In this document: piece after piece, positions 42,051-53,231 of the stretch | Position numbering within the stretch: the first letter of the stretch is position 1 | Layout: each line of letters begins with the position of its first letter | Assembly (NCBI GenBank): GCA_025056865.1 | Contig: JANWVO010000043.1 | Coordinates: forward strand, 1-55,082 | Reading direction: 5' to 3' | Source of the DNA: Bryobacteraceae bacterium | GTDB taxonomy: Bacteria > Acidobacteriota > Terriglobia > Bryobacterales > Bryobacteraceae | Length of the DNA stretch: 55,082 nucleotides | The notes under the pieces: model-generated | Seen by the model: only the letters and a program-made list of their open reading frames with translations | What the model was told of the DNA's origin: nothing | The model's database searches: none | Position numbers and translations under genes: made by a program

Positions 42051-43243
42051 ACTTCTACCTGCTCACGCTGCTGAAGATGGCCCTGACGGCCTTTGTGCTG
42101 CTCACCTGCTGCGCTTACGCCGTCTGGGTGGAGCGCAAGGTGCTGGCGCACATTCAGCTCCGGCCGGGCCCCTATCGCGTTGGGCCTCACGGGCTGTTGC
42201 AGCCGCTGGCGGACCTGATCAAGCTGCTGACGAAAGAGGGCATCGTGCCCTCCTACGCCAATCCGTTCTTTTACCTTCTGGCTCCCTGGCTGGCGGTCAC
42301 GCTGGCGCTGTCGGCGATCGTGGTGATTCCGTTCACTCCGGAGTTCGAACTGTTCGGCGTCCGCACGGCGATCGGACTCACCGACCTCAACATCGGCATC
42401 CTGTTTCTGCTGGCGCTGAGTTCGCTGGGCGTCTATGGCATCGCAATCGGCGGCTGGGCGTCGAACAACAAGTACTCGCTGATGGGCAGCCTGCGGTCTT
42501 CAGCGCAGATGGTGAGCTACGAGCTCCCGCTGGCGATGGCGATCGCCAGCCCCCTGCTGCTCGTGAACACGCTGAACCTGCGCCAGATCGTCGAGCAGCA
42601 GGGCGGGTTCTACTTCGGTTTCCTGCCGAAGTGGACGATTTTCGCGATGCCCGCGCCGCAGATCCTCGCGTTTCTCATCTTCCTCATCGCCGCATTCGCC
42701 GAAACCAACCGCGTGCCGTTCGACCTGCCGGAGGCGGAAAGCGAGCTGGTGGCCGGCTTCCATACCGAGTATTCCTCGATGATGTTCGCGTCCTTTTTCA
42801 TGGCGGAATACGCCAACATCATCACCATCTGCTGCGTGGCCACGGTGCTCTTCCTGGGAGGATGGCATCCGCTGTGGCCGGCCCAATATGGCAGCGACTT
42901 CGTGCCCACGGTGCTGCTGGCAGCCGCCGGGCTGATCCTGCTCTACCATGCGGCGCAGGCGGCGCGGGGGCGCAGGTGGGACCGCTTTACCTTCCCGGTC
43001 TTCGGCGTGCTGCTGCTCGCGCTGTCTCCCGTGTTTCTCGTTCCGATGCTGAAGCCCGTGCTGATTCCGTTCTTCTGGTTCGTGGCCAAGGCGGGCTTCC
43101 TCGTCTTCGTCTTCATCTGGATCCGCGGCACGCTGCCGCGGTTCCGCTACGACCAGTTGATGCGCTTCGCGTGGACGTTCATGTTCCCGCTGGCGCTCGC
43201 GAACCTGCTGGCGACCGGCCTGATCGTGGCGCTGGCGGGCTGA
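42047..43243 (+). CDS. nuoH: NADH-quinone oxidoreductase subunit H
   Basis: 398 residues with about nine transmembrane helices. WVERKVLAHIQLRPGPYRVGPHGLLQPLADLIKLLTKE is the diagnostic first loop. AETNRVPFDLPEAESELVAGFHTEYSSMMFASFFMAEYAN carries the conserved acidic residues at the quinone entry, and IRGTLPRFRYDQLM is near the end. It links quinone chemistry to the proton-pumping arm. It overlaps nuoG by ATGA. The nuoI gene, which normally follows, is absent: nuoJ begins only 17 bp after this stop. Confidence 0.96.
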   Translation: MNFYLLTLLKMALTAFVLLTCCAYAVWVERKVLAHIQLRPGPYRVGPHGLLQPLADLIKLLTKEGIVPSYANPFFYLLAPWLAVTLALSAIVVIPFTPEFELFGVRTAIGLTDLNIGILFLLALSSLGVYGIAIGGWASNNKYSLMGSLRSSAQMVSYELPLAMAIASPLLLVNTLNLRQIVEQQGGFYFGFLPKWTIFAMPAPQILAFLIFLIAAFAETNRVPFDLPEAESELVAGFHTEYSSMMFASFFMAEYANIITICCVATVLFLGGWHPLWPAQYGSDFVPTVLLAAAGLILLYHAAQAARGRRWDRFTFPVFGVLLLALSPVFLVPMLKPVLIPFFWFVAKAGFLVFVFIWIRGTLPRFRYDQLMRFAWTFMFPLALANLLATGLIVALAG

Positions 43244-43260
43244 AGGGGTTCAGGGAAGTC

Positions 43261-43755
43261 ATGGATGTAGTGCTGTTCCTTGTATTCGCGGCGATCGCCG
43301 TAGGTTGCGCGCTGAACCTGGTGCTGCAAACGCACCCTATCTCGAGCGCGCTGTCGCTGATCGGCGTCATGGGCTCGCTGGCGGTGCTCTACCTGCTGCT
43401 TGGGGGCGAGTTTCTGGCTGCCGTGCAGCTCATCGTCTATGCCGGCGCCATCATGGTGCTGTTCGTGTTCGTCATCATGCTGCTGAACGCGGGCAGCGAG
43501 AAGCGCCCGTCGAAGAAAGTGCTGAGGACGGCGGTGGCACTGCCGCTGCTGTTCACGCTGGCCGGCGTGGCCGCCTACATCATGGCGACGCAGGTGCCGC
43601 GCACGGAAGCCGTCCGGTTCGGAGGCTTCACTGCCGGGCCGTATGAAGTGGGGCGCGCGCTGTTCACCACCTGGCTGCTGCCGTTCGAAGTCACTTCCAT
43701 CCTCATCCTGATCGCCATCCTCGGTGCGGTCGTGCTGGCGCGGAAGGAGATCTGA
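43261..43755 (+). CDS. nuoJ: NADH-quinone oxidoreductase subunit J
   Basis: 164 residues with five transmembrane helices. HPISSALSLIGVMGSLAVLYLLLGGEFLAAVQLIVYAGAIMVLFVFVIMLLN contains the pi-bulge-type helix 3 region (YAGAIMVLFVFVIML) conserved in NuoJ. The C-terminal end TSILILIAILGAVVLARKE is also typical. AGGGAAG lies about seven bases upstream of the ATG. It is a membrane subunit that couples redox-driven motion to the antiporter-like subunits. nuoK follows 3 bp after the stop. Confidence 0.95.
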   Translation: MDVVLFLVFAAIAVGCALNLVLQTHPISSALSLIGVMGSLAVLYLLLGGEFLAAVQLIVYAGAIMVLFVFVIMLLNAGSEKRPSKKVLRTAVALPLLFTLAGVAAYIMATQVPRTEAVRFGGFTAGPYEVGRALFTTWLLPFEVTSILILIAILGAVVLARKEI

Positions 43756-43758
43756 CGG

Positions 43759-44091
43759 ATGGCCGACCTGACGCAAGTCCTGGCGGCGGAAGTCCCGCTG
43801 AGCTGGTATCTCATCCTGAGCGTCATCCTGTTCGTGATCGGCGCTGCGGGCTTCCTCATCCGCCGCAACATCATCACCGTGTTCATGTGCATCGAGCTGA
43901 TGCTCAATGCGGTGAACCTCTCGTTCATCGCCTTCAGCCACATGCTGAAGAACGTGGACGGCCACATCTACAGCTTCTTCGTGATGGTGGTGGCGGCGGC
44001 CGAGGCGGCCGTCGGGCTGGCCATCATCCTCACGGTGTTCAAAAACCGCGCGACGCTCGAAATCGACGAAGTCTCTTCGCTGAAGCTCTGA
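43759..44091 (+). CDS. nuoK: NADH-quinone oxidoreductase subunit K
   Basis: 110 residues with three transmembrane helices. [35 protein letters not shown] contains the conserved membrane Glu in [12 protein letters not shown], and [22 protein letters not shown] contains the second conserved Glu. This is the MnhC/MrpC-like subunit that carries part of the proton pathway. It is tightly packed between nuoJ and nuoL. Confidence 0.97.
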   Translation: MADLTQVLAAEVPLSWYLILSVILFVIGAAGFLIRRNIITVFMCIELMLNAVNLSFIAFSHMLKNVDGHIYSFFVMVVAAAEAAVGLAIILTVFKNRATLEIDEVSSLKL

Positions 44092-44095
44092 CGCG

Positions 44096-45942
44096 ATGCA
44101 TCACCTCTGGCTTATTCCCGCATTTCCGCTCGCCGGATTCCTCGTCAACGGGATCGCCGGGCGCAGGCTCCCGAAGCCGCTCATCAACGCGTTCGCCGTG
44201 GGCAGCGTGCTGCTGTCGTTCCTCTGGGTGCTGAAGGTGCTCAGCGGGCTTCAGCCGCTCGAGTCCGCCTACACGGAACGCTACTTCACCTGGATCCAGA
44301 GCGGCGCCTTCCAGGTGGGCTTCGACTTCATGGTGGACCGGCTCACGGCGGTGATGCTGCTGGTCGTCACGGGCGTCGGGCTGCTGATTCACATTTACTC
44401 GATCGGCTACATGGCGCACGAGCACGGCTACGACCGGTTCTTCGCCTACCTGAACCTGTTCATGTTCTTCATGCTCGTGCTGGTGCTGGCGGCCAACTAC
44501 CTGGTGCTGTTCATCGGGTGGGAGGGCGTCGGCCTCTGCTCCTATCTGCTGATCGGCTTCTACTACCTGAAGAAGAGCGCAACCGATGCGGGCAAGAAGG
44601 CGTTCGTGGTGAACCGCGTGGGCGACCTTGGCTTCTCGCTGGGCATGTTCCTCACCGCGCTCACCTTCGGTTCGCTTGATTTCGCCGCCGTGTTCGGCCG
44701 GGCGCAGGCCGAATCCGCGGCGCTGAACCCGCAGACCATCACCCTGATCTGCCTGCTGCTGCTGGTGGGCGCCACCGGCAAGAGCGCGCAGGTGCCGCTT
44801 TACGTCTGGCTCCCCGACGCGATGGAAGGCCCCACGCCGGTCAGCGCGCTGATCCACGCCGCCACCATGGTGACGGCAGGCGTCTACATGGTGGCTCGCT
44901 CGGCGCCGCTTTACAACCTTTCGCCGGCTGCCATGGAGGTGGTCGCGGTCGTGGGGCTGATCACGGCGGTGCTGGCGGCGACCATCGGCCTGACGCAATA
45001 CGACATCAAGCGCGTGTTCGCGTATTCGACGGTGAGCCAGCTTGGCTACATGTTCCTTGCTTTGGGCGTCGGCGCCTATTCGGCGGCGGTCTTTCACATC
45101 GTGACGCACGCCTTCTTCAAGGCCCTGCTGTTCCTTGGCGCCGGCAGCGTCATTCACGCGCTTGGCGGGGAGCAGGATCTGCGGATGATGGGCGGGCTGC
45201 GGTCGAAGATCCCGGTGACGTTCACCGTGCTGCTGGCTGCGGCGGTGGCCATCGCGGGCGTGCCGCCTTTCTCCGGGTTCCACTCCAAGGACGCGATCCT
45301 GCTGGCTGCCTACGCGCACGCTCCGTGGCTGTACTGGGTGGGCGTTGCGACGGCGGCGATGACCGCGTTCTACGTCTTCCGCGCCATCTTCCTGTGCTTC
45401 TTCGGCTCCTACCGTGGCGATGCGCACCCGCATGAGTCGCCGCTGGTGATGACGCTTCCGCTCGGCGTGCTGGCGCTGCTGAGCCTCGCCGGCGGCTACT
45501 TCAATGTGCCGCACTATCTGGCGCCGCTTTTTGGAGCGGACCATGGAGCGCACGACGAGCGGCTGGTGTTCATCTCGGTGGCCGCCGGCGTTGGCGGAAT
45601 CCTGCTGGCGTGGCTGTTCTACGTGGCTGCGCCGAGCCTGCCGGACCGGATCGCGAACACGCTCGGCGGCGTCTACCGGATGGTTTACAACAAGTACTAC
45701 GTCGATGAAGCCTATGACGCGCTGATCGTCCATCCGATCCGCGACGGATCGCGCGCGCTGCTGTGGGGCGTCGTGGATGCGAAGCTCGTCGACGGCGCCG
45801 TCAATGGCGTGGGGGCGCTGGCGCGAGCCGCAGGCGCCGGGCTGAGGCAGTGGCAGTCAGGCTACATCCGCCGCTACGCCGCCTGGGTGGTCCTGGGCTC
45901 GGCGGCGATCGTCGCCGTGGCGGCGTTCTGGGGAGGGATGCG

Positions 45943-45946
<4 letters not shown>
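44096..45946 (+). CDS. nuoL: NADH-quinone oxidoreductase subunit L
   Basis: 616 residues, the distal antiporter-like subunit. GWEGVGLCSYLLIGFYY includes the key Glu of helix 5, and TGKSAQVPLYVWLPDAMEGPTPVSALIHAATMVTAGVYMVAR contains the conserved Lys and His residues of the proton path. THAFFKALLFLGAGSVIHALGGEQDLRMMGGL is also canonical. A long C-terminal part provides the lateral helix and final transmembrane helix. Its stop overlaps the GTG start of nuoM (GTGA). Confidence 0.97.
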
Positions 45947-47452
<1,506 letters not shown>

Positions 47453-47463
<11 letters not shown>

Positions 47464-48919
47464 TTTCATCCCCACTCCGCAGGAGTTGCTGCGCTTTTCC
47501 CCGGAGATCCTGCTGTCGGTTGTGGCGACGGCGCTGATGCTGGCCGAGGCGGTGATGAAGCCGGGCAGCCGCACGAAGCTGGCGGCAACAGCATTCGCCG
47601 CGCTGGCGGCCGCCATCGCCCTCAGCGCGGCGGCCGCGGCCGACTCCGGCCCGGCGTTCTCGAATCTGCTGGTCGTGGACGGGTTTTCCACGTTTTTCCG
47701 CATCCTGGTGTGCGCCGCCGGAATGCTGGTCGTGCTGATTTCCTCGAATTACCTGAAGCGCGAAGGCCACGAATCCGGCGAGTATTATGCGCTGGTGCTG
47801 TTTTCCATCGCCGGGCAGTGCCTGATGGCCTCGGCGAACGAGCTGATCATGCTCTTTATCGGGCTGGAGTGCTCGTCGATCGCCACGTACGTTCTCGCCG
47901 GCTACCTGCGCGACGACAGGAGGAACAACGAAGCGGCGCTGAAGTATTTCCTGCTCGGCTCGTTCGCCGCAGCCTTCTTCCTGTATGGCATCTCCTGGCT
48001 GTGGGGAGCGGCGGGCACCACCTATCTGACGGAGATCCGGCGGCTGCTGCTGGATCCGTCGGCGGGCATCAATGCGACGGTCGTGTCGGCGGCTGCGGCG
48101 CTGCTGCTGGTTGGCCTTGCCTTCAAGGTGTCGGCGGCGCCTTTCCAGATGTGGGCGCCAGATGTCTATCAGGGCGCCCCGGCTCCGGTGGCTGCATTTC
48201 TCAGCGTGGGGCCGAAGGCGGCCGCCTTCGCCATGTTCCTGCGCATCCTGATGACCGTGTTCGCGCCCGTGGGTGCGAAATGGGAACCCGTGCTGTGGAC
48301 TGTGGCGCTGGCGACGATGATCATCGGCAATTTCGCCGCCCTCTGGCAGACCAACGTGAAGCGGCTGCTGGCCTACAGCTCCATTGCCCACGCCGGCTAT
48401 GTGACGGTAGCGCTGACGGCCATGTCGGACGCGGGCGCCGCGGCGGCCATGTTCTACCTTGCCGCTTATGCGCTGATGAACATCGGCGCCTTCGCCGTGG
48501 TGACCCACGTCGCTGGCCAGGGCGAACGCCATGTCGAACTCGCCGATCTGGCCGGACTGAGCCGCCGGTCGCCCGCCATGGCGGCCATTCTTTCGGTCTT
48601 CCTGCTCTCGCTGACCGGAGTGCCGCTGACCGCCGGATTTTTCGGAAAATTCTACATTTTCAAGGCGGCGCTGGATGCGGATCTGGTCTGGCTGGCCGTG
48701 CTCGGCCTGCTGAACAGCGCGGTGGCCGCCTATTACTACCTGCGGATCATCGTCGTAATGTACATGCACGAGCCTTCGCAGGGTCTGCCTGAACTGCCCG
48801 CGGCGGCTCCGGGCATCCGCTGGGCGCTGGCCGCCTCCGCGGCGGGCACGTTCGTGCTGGGCGTGGCGCCGTCCCTGGTGCTCGATTACGCCGTCGCGAG
48901 CGCGCCGCTGCTGCGCTGA
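47453..48919 (+). CDS. nuoN: NADH-quinone oxidoreductase subunit N
   Basis: 488 residues. LFIGLECSSIATYVLAGYLRDDRRNNEAALKYFLLGSFAAAFFLYGISWLWGA contains the conserved Glu and Lys of helices 5 and 7 and is diagnostic of NuoN. GLAFKVSAAPFQMWAPDVYQGAPAPVAAFLSVGPKAAAF and GVPLTAGFFGKFYIFKAAL are further signatures. It is the last gene of the operon. Its ATG lies 11 bp inside the nuoM coding end, and CAGGAAG is the ribosome-binding site within nuoM. Confidence 0.97.
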
Positions 48920-48952
48920 CGGCCACGGAAATCCCAGACACACGAAAAGAAA

Positions 48953-48977
48953 TGGCCGTGGAATTCCACGGCCGTTT
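48953..48977. terminator. Palindromic bidirectional terminator between nuoN and queA
   Basis: A perfect 20-bp palindrome GGCCGTGGAATTCCACGGCC (48953-48972) is followed by G and TTTTT on the plus strand and preceded by an A-rich run (AAAAGAAA) that serves the minus strand. It lies about 34 bp after nuoN and 50 bp beyond the queA stop. Confidence 0.9.
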
Positions 48978-49025
48978 TTCGTCCGTTTTGGTGGAATTTC
49001 CCGGAAATTGCCACGGGGGCGCGGA

Positions 49026-50060
49026 TCAGAGAATCAGCATGCAGTCGCCATAGCTGAAGAAGCGGTAGCGCTGCTCCACCGCGTGGCGGTACGCAGAAAG
49101 GATCAGCTCCTTGCCGCCGAAGGCGCAGACCAGCAGCAGGAGGCTCGACTTGGGCAGGTGGAAGTTCGTAAGCATCGCATCGACGGCGCGGAACTCGAAG
49201 CCGGGATAGATGAACAGGTCCGTCTCGCCCTCCTTGGGGCCGAAGCTTCCGTTGCGCGCGGCCGACTCGAGCGTGCGCACGACCGTGGTGCCGACGGCGA
49301 TGCGGCGCCGGGCTTCAGCAAGCATGGCCGCTGATTCCGGCGGGATGGAATAGCGCTCGCTGTGGAGGCGGTTTTCCTCCACCGTGTCATGCAACAGCGG
49401 CTGGAACGTTCCAAGGCCGACGTGCAGCGTCACCGGGGCAATGGCGGCTCCGGCGGCGCGGCAGGCTTCGAGCACTTCCGGCGTGAAGTGCAGCCCGGCG
49501 GTAGGAGCGGCGGCGGAGCCGGGGTGCCTGGCGAAGACGGTCTGGTAACGCTCCCGGTCCTGCGCCAGATCGCTCCGATGGATGTACGGTGGCAGCGGCA
49601 CATGGCCGATGCGTTCGATTTCCTCGTCCAGGTCGCCGGTGCATTCCACGCGCACCAGCCGCTCCCCGCGCACGCGCGTCTCCAGAATCTCTACAGAAAG
49701 CCTGTCAGAGATCGTGACACGCGCGCCCTCATGGAGGTGCCTGCCCGGGCGGACCAACGCCGTCCAGACGGTCCGCTCCGGGTTCTGCGGCGTCAGGAGG
49801 AAGATCTCCACCTCGCGGGCATATCCCTCCTTGCGCCCGAAGAGGCGGCAGGGAACCACCCGCGTGTCGTTGATGACCAGGCAGTCGCCCGGGCGCAGGA
49901 ACTGTGGGAGGTCCCGGAACACGCGGTCTTCGAACCGCCCCTCGGCGCGGTGAACGACCAGCATGCGGGAGGCGGCCCGGTCCTCGAGCGGGGCCTGTGC
50001 AATCAGTTCATCCGGAAGGCGATAATCGAAGTCAGAAAGCTGCATCGGAAGGTACCACAT
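49026..50060 (-). CDS. queA: S-adenosylmethionine:tRNA ribosyltransferase-isomerase
   Basis: 344 residues. [27 protein letters not shown] at the start, [33 protein letters not shown] and [11 protein letters not shown] are all QueA hallmarks. The enzyme moves the ribosyl moiety of SAM onto preQ1 in tRNA, giving epoxyqueuosine. I chose the ATG at 50060 because a clear GGAGGG lies seven bases upstream; the more conventional MQLSDFDY start at 50045 has none. The gene is divergent from tsaD, another tRNA-modification gene. No tgt or queG is in the window. Confidence 0.95.
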   Translation of the reverse strand: MWYLPMQLSDFDYRLPDELIAQAPLEDRAASRMLVVHRAEGRFEDRVFRDLPQFLRPGDCLVINDTRVVPCRLFGRKEGYAREVEIFLLTPQNPERTVWTALVRPGRHLHEGARVTISDRLSVEILETRVRGERLVRVECTGDLDEEIERIGHVPLPPYIHRSDLAQDRERYQTVFARHPGSAAAPTAGLHFTPEVLEACRAAGAAIAPVTLHVGLGTFQPLLHDTVEENRLHSERYSIPPESAAMLAEARRRIAVGTTVVRTLESAARNGSFGPKEGETDLFIYPGFEFRAVDAMLTNFHLPKSSLLLLVCAFGGKELILSAYRHAVEQRYRFFSYGDCMLIL

Positions 50061-50080
50061 GGCTCGCCCCTCCGCGAGCC
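50061..50080 (-). promoter_or_regulatory. Hairpin presenting the queA Shine-Dalgarno in its loop
   Basis: On the minus strand GGCTCGC and GCGAGCC form a perfect 7-bp stem around the hexaloop GGAGGG, which is itself the ribosome-binding site. The stem abuts the start codon at 50060. Such a hairpin could make initiation depend on RNA folding; no ligand is evident. Confidence 0.6.
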
Positions 50081-50110
50081 ACCTTGTCCAATATACCCAT
50101 TTGGGGACAT

Positions 50111-51193
50111 ATGCCATTCATCCTCGGCATCGAAACCTCCTGCGATGAGACCGCGGCCGCCGTGGTGGCGCGCGACGGCGAAGTGCTTTCGAGCGTCGTG
50201 GCGAGCCAGCTCGACGTGCATGGCAGGTACGGCGGCGTGGTGCCCGAGCTGGCGTCGCGGGAGCACCTGCGGGCGATTGTACCCGTAGTCCGGCAGGCGA
50301 TGCAGGACGCGCATGCGTCCTGGGCTGACCTCGGTGCCGTGGCCGCCACGGCCGGCCCGGGACTCGTCGGATCCCTCCTGGTTGGCCTGACGTTCGCGAA
50401 AGGCATTTGCGCCGTACGCAGGCTTCCCCTGATTGGCGTCAATCATCTGGAAGGCCACATCCACGCCGTCGTGCTCGATGCCCGAAGGTCGGGCGAAGAA
50501 ATCGAATTGCCGGCCCTGGCGCTGGTGGCGAGCGGCGGTCACACGCATCTGTTTCTGTGGACGGGCGGCGAGAAGTATCAGTTGCTGGGAAGGACGCGCG
50601 ATGACGCGGCCGGAGAGGCATATGACAAAGTGGCGAAGCTGCTCGGCTTCGGCTACCCGGGAGGGCCGGTGCTGGACATGCTCGCCCCGCACGGCGATCC
50701 AGAGGCGGTGGACCTGCCGATGGCGAGGATGAAGGGGAATCCCCTCGATTTCAGCTTCAGCGGGCTGAAGACGGCCGTGCTGCGGTGGGTTCAATCGCGG
50801 GAGATGGAAACCGAAATCGCAGCCCGGCGGGAACTGCTGCGCCGGAATCCACGGCCCACGCTGGAGCAGTGGCTGGAGGTCACGCCGCAGACGACCCTGA
50901 ACCTGGTGGCTGCGTTTCAACAGGTCGTGGTGGAGGAGCTGCTAAAGCGCGTGGAGCGCGCCGCAGAGGAGACGGGCGCGCGAAGCGTGATCATCTCCGG
51001 CGGAGTGGCCTGCAATGCGGGGCTGCGGCGCGCGGCGCACAGCGGACGTCTGCCGTGCCCTGCGTATTTCCCCACGCCGCATCTTTCCACGGACAACGCC
51101 GCCATGATCGCCGCCGCCGCATGGCCGAAATTCGAGCGCGGAGAGTTTGACGATTTTTCGCTGAAAGCGCAGGCGAACCTGGCGCTGGCGTGA
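50111..51193 (+). CDS. tsaD: tRNA N6-threonylcarbamoyladenosine (t6A) transferase
   Basis: 360 residues. [14 protein letters not shown] at the start, the metal ligands His112 and His116 in [48 protein letters not shown], and the closing ISGGVACN and [13 protein letters not shown] are all canonical for TsaD/Gcp. It transfers threonylcarbamoyl to A37 of ANN-decoding tRNAs with TsaB and TsaE, which are not here. It is divergent from queA; the intergenic region of 50 bp must hold both promoters and the queA hairpin. Length is normal. Confidence 0.96.
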   Translation: MPFILGIETSCDETAAAVVARDGEVLSSVVASQLDVHGRYGGVVPELASREHLRAIVPVVRQAMQDAHASWADLGAVAATAGPGLVGSLLVGLTFAKGICAVRRLPLIGVNHLEGHIHAVVLDARRSGEEIELPALALVASGGHTHLFLWTGGEKYQLLGRTRDDAAGEAYDKVAKLLGFGYPGGPVLDMLAPHGDPEAVDLPMARMKGNPLDFSFSGLKTAVLRWVQSREMETEIAARRELLRRNPRPTLEQWLEVTPQTTLNLVAAFQQVVVEELLKRVERAAEETGARSVIISGGVACNAGLRRAAHSGRLPCPAYFPTPHLSTDNAAMIAAAAWPKFERGEFDDFSLKAQANLALA

Positions 51194-51284
51194 GCGGCAG
51201 GCGGGATTCGCTTCTTTCCGCGCAACACTCAGGGAATGCGAAAGCAGCGACTGCTGGCGGGGCGCGCCCTGTACAATCAGGGGC

Positions 51285-53222
51285 ATGACGCGCGCGTTCC
51301 ATCTCCTCCTGCTTGCCGCCCTGGCGCTGGGGCCCGCCTGGGCGCGCCTGGTCCGCATCGAAATCCTTGAACGCAGCCCAGTTCTTGGCGGGCGTGCGTT
51401 CGCCGCCGGGCCGTATGAACGCATCGTCGCTCGGGTGCACTTAGCACTGGATCCGAAGCACGCGCGCAACCGCCGTCTCGTGGACCTGGATCTCGCTCCC
51501 CGCAATCCGCAGGGGCAAGTGGAGTTCTCGGCGGACCTGTACCTGTTGCAGCCCGCCGACCCGGCGCGCTCGAACGGGACGCTGCTCGTCGAGATTCCCA
51601 ACCGCGGCGGCAAGGCCATGCTGGCGCGCTTTTGCTATGCGCGGAATTCGCTGGACCCGCAGACGCCGGAAGAGTTCGGCGATGCATGGCTGCTCGATCA
51701 GGGTTACACGCTGGCATGGATCGGCTGGCAGTGGGACGTCCCGGCAGACAATCCGAAGCTGCTGCGGCTGCATGCACCGGCGATCCCGGGCGTGAAAGGA
51801 GTGGTGCGGGCGGAGTTCCTGCCTTCGGAAAGAACCGTGCGGATGCCGCTGTCGGACCGCGGCCACATCGCCTACCCGGCGCTCGACGAGCCGGCCGTGC
51901 TCACGGTGCGCGACGGCGTCCTCGGGCGGCGCAGGACGATCCCGGCACGGCAGTGGAAGTTCACCGCGGACCGCACGGCGGTGGAGATGGAAGCCGGGTT
52001 TGAGCCGGGGCGGCTCTACGAGCTGGTCTACCGCGCTTCGGATCCTCGGCTTTCCAGCGCCGGGCTGGCCGCCGTGCGCGATGCGGTGTCGTGGCTGAAG
52101 CATCTTCCGGATGCGGGCGCGTTTCCGAAACCCGCGCCGCGCGTCGTGCGTGCGCTTGGTTTCGGAATCTCCCAGAGCGGGCGCTTTCTGCGCTCGTTCC
52201 TCTACGAGGCGATGAACGAGGACGAAGACGGGGGCCTCGTGTTCGACGGAGTGTGGGCGGACGTGGCGGGCGCGGGCAGAGTGTTCCTGAACCACCGCTT
52301 TGCGCAGCCCTCGCGCGACGGGTGGGCCTATTGGAACACGCTCTATCCCACCGATCTTTTTCCTTTCACGGACACGCCGCAAGTGGCGCCCTCCGGACGC
52401 GGCGAGGACGGGCTGCTTTCGCGGCTGCGCCCGGAGCGGATTCCGAAGCTGATTCTGACGAACGGAAGCTGGGAGTACTGGAATCGCTGCGCGGCGCTGG
52501 TGCACACGGATGTGCGCGGACGGCTGGACGCGCCGCTCCATCCCAACACGCGCCTGTATGTGCTGGCGGGATCGCAGCACGGTCCCGGGAGGCTGCCGCA
52601 GCAGGATCCCGCCGTTCAGTTCCCTGCGAACCCGAATGACACGCGCCCCTTCTTCCGCGCGGTTCTGTCGGCGTTGGAGGACTGGGTGCGCGATGGACGC
52701 GAGCCCCCGCCCTCGCAGTATCCGCTCCTCGCCGAAGGACAGCTTGTCCCGCGAGAACGGATCCGCTGGCCGAAAGGCGCGCGGGCGCGGTTGCCGCAAT
52801 TCCCAAGGCAGGCGTTTGACCTGTTCTTCGGGGACGGATTCGTGACCAAGGGCATTGTTAGCGTGGAGCCTCCGCGGATCCTTCAGGCCTATCCGGTACT
52901 CCTGCCTCAGGTGGACGAAGATGGCATCGACCTCGGCGGCATCCGCCTGCCAGTGGTGGCAGTTCCGCTGGGAGCTTTCACCGGCTGGAACCTGCGGCAC
53001 CCGAAGACGGGCGCTCCGGAGCAGATAGGAACCACCGCCGGGTCCTTCTTCGCATTCGATGAATCCGAAATCCTGCGGCGGTATCGGAACAGAGAGGAGT
53101 ACCTTCGGCGCGTGGATGCTGCCGCCGGGGAGCTGGTGCGACGGCGGTTCCTGCTGGAAATGGATCGCGCGCACATCCTGCGCCATGCGGGCGAGCTCTG
53201 GGACTTCGTGATGAAACGGTAG
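51285..53222 (+). CDS. Secreted alpha/beta-hydrolase domain protein
   Basis: 645 residues with a signal peptide (MTRAFHLLLLAALALGPAWA). A beta-rich N-terminal half (FSADLYLLQPADPARSNGTLLVEIPNRGGK) precedes the alpha/beta-hydrolase core. Its nucleophile elbow is GISQSGR with Ser298, preceded by VVRALGF; GSQHGPG near 435 may carry the catalytic His. This layout matches the large alpha/beta-hydrolase family frequent in Acidobacteriota and Planctomycetes (I believe Pfam PF20091); the substrate is not established, and carboxylesters are plausible. The ATG follows CAGGGGC, and the upstream TACAAT could be a -10 box. The Mrp gene follows 9 bp later. Confidence 0.85.
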   Translation: MTRAFHLLLLAALALGPAWARLVRIEILERSPVLGGRAFAAGPYERIVARVHLALDPKHARNRRLVDLDLAPRNPQGQVEFSADLYLLQPADPARSNGTLLVEIPNRGGKAMLARFCYARNSLDPQTPEEFGDAWLLDQGYTLAWIGWQWDVPADNPKLLRLHAPAIPGVKGVVRAEFLPSERTVRMPLSDRGHIAYPALDEPAVLTVRDGVLGRRRTIPARQWKFTADRTAVEMEAGFEPGRLYELVYRASDPRLSSAGLAAVRDAVSWLKHLPDAGAFPKPAPRVVRALGFGISQSGRFLRSFLYEAMNEDEDGGLVFDGVWADVAGAGRVFLNHRFAQPSRDGWAYWNTLYPTDLFPFTDTPQVAPSGRGEDGLLSRLRPERIPKLILTNGSWEYWNRCAALVHTDVRGRLDAPLHPNTRLYVLAGSQHGPGRLPQQDPAVQFPANPNDTRPFFRAVLSALEDWVRDGREPPPSQYPLLAEGQLVPRERIRWPKGARARLPQFPRQAFDLFFGDGFVTKGIVSVEPPRILQAYPVLLPQVDEDGIDLGGIRLPVVAVPLGAFTGWNLRHPKTGAPEQIGTTAGSFFAFDESEILRRYRNREEYLRRVDAAAGELVRRRFLLEMDRAHILRHAGELWDFVMKR

Positions 53223-53231
53223 ACTGGACGT

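Noticed and set aside
42040-43260. A longer gene fused to nuoJ upstream
   Set aside because: The extra part is nuoH read in the wrong frame; nuoJ starts at the ATG at 43261 with its own ribosome-binding site.
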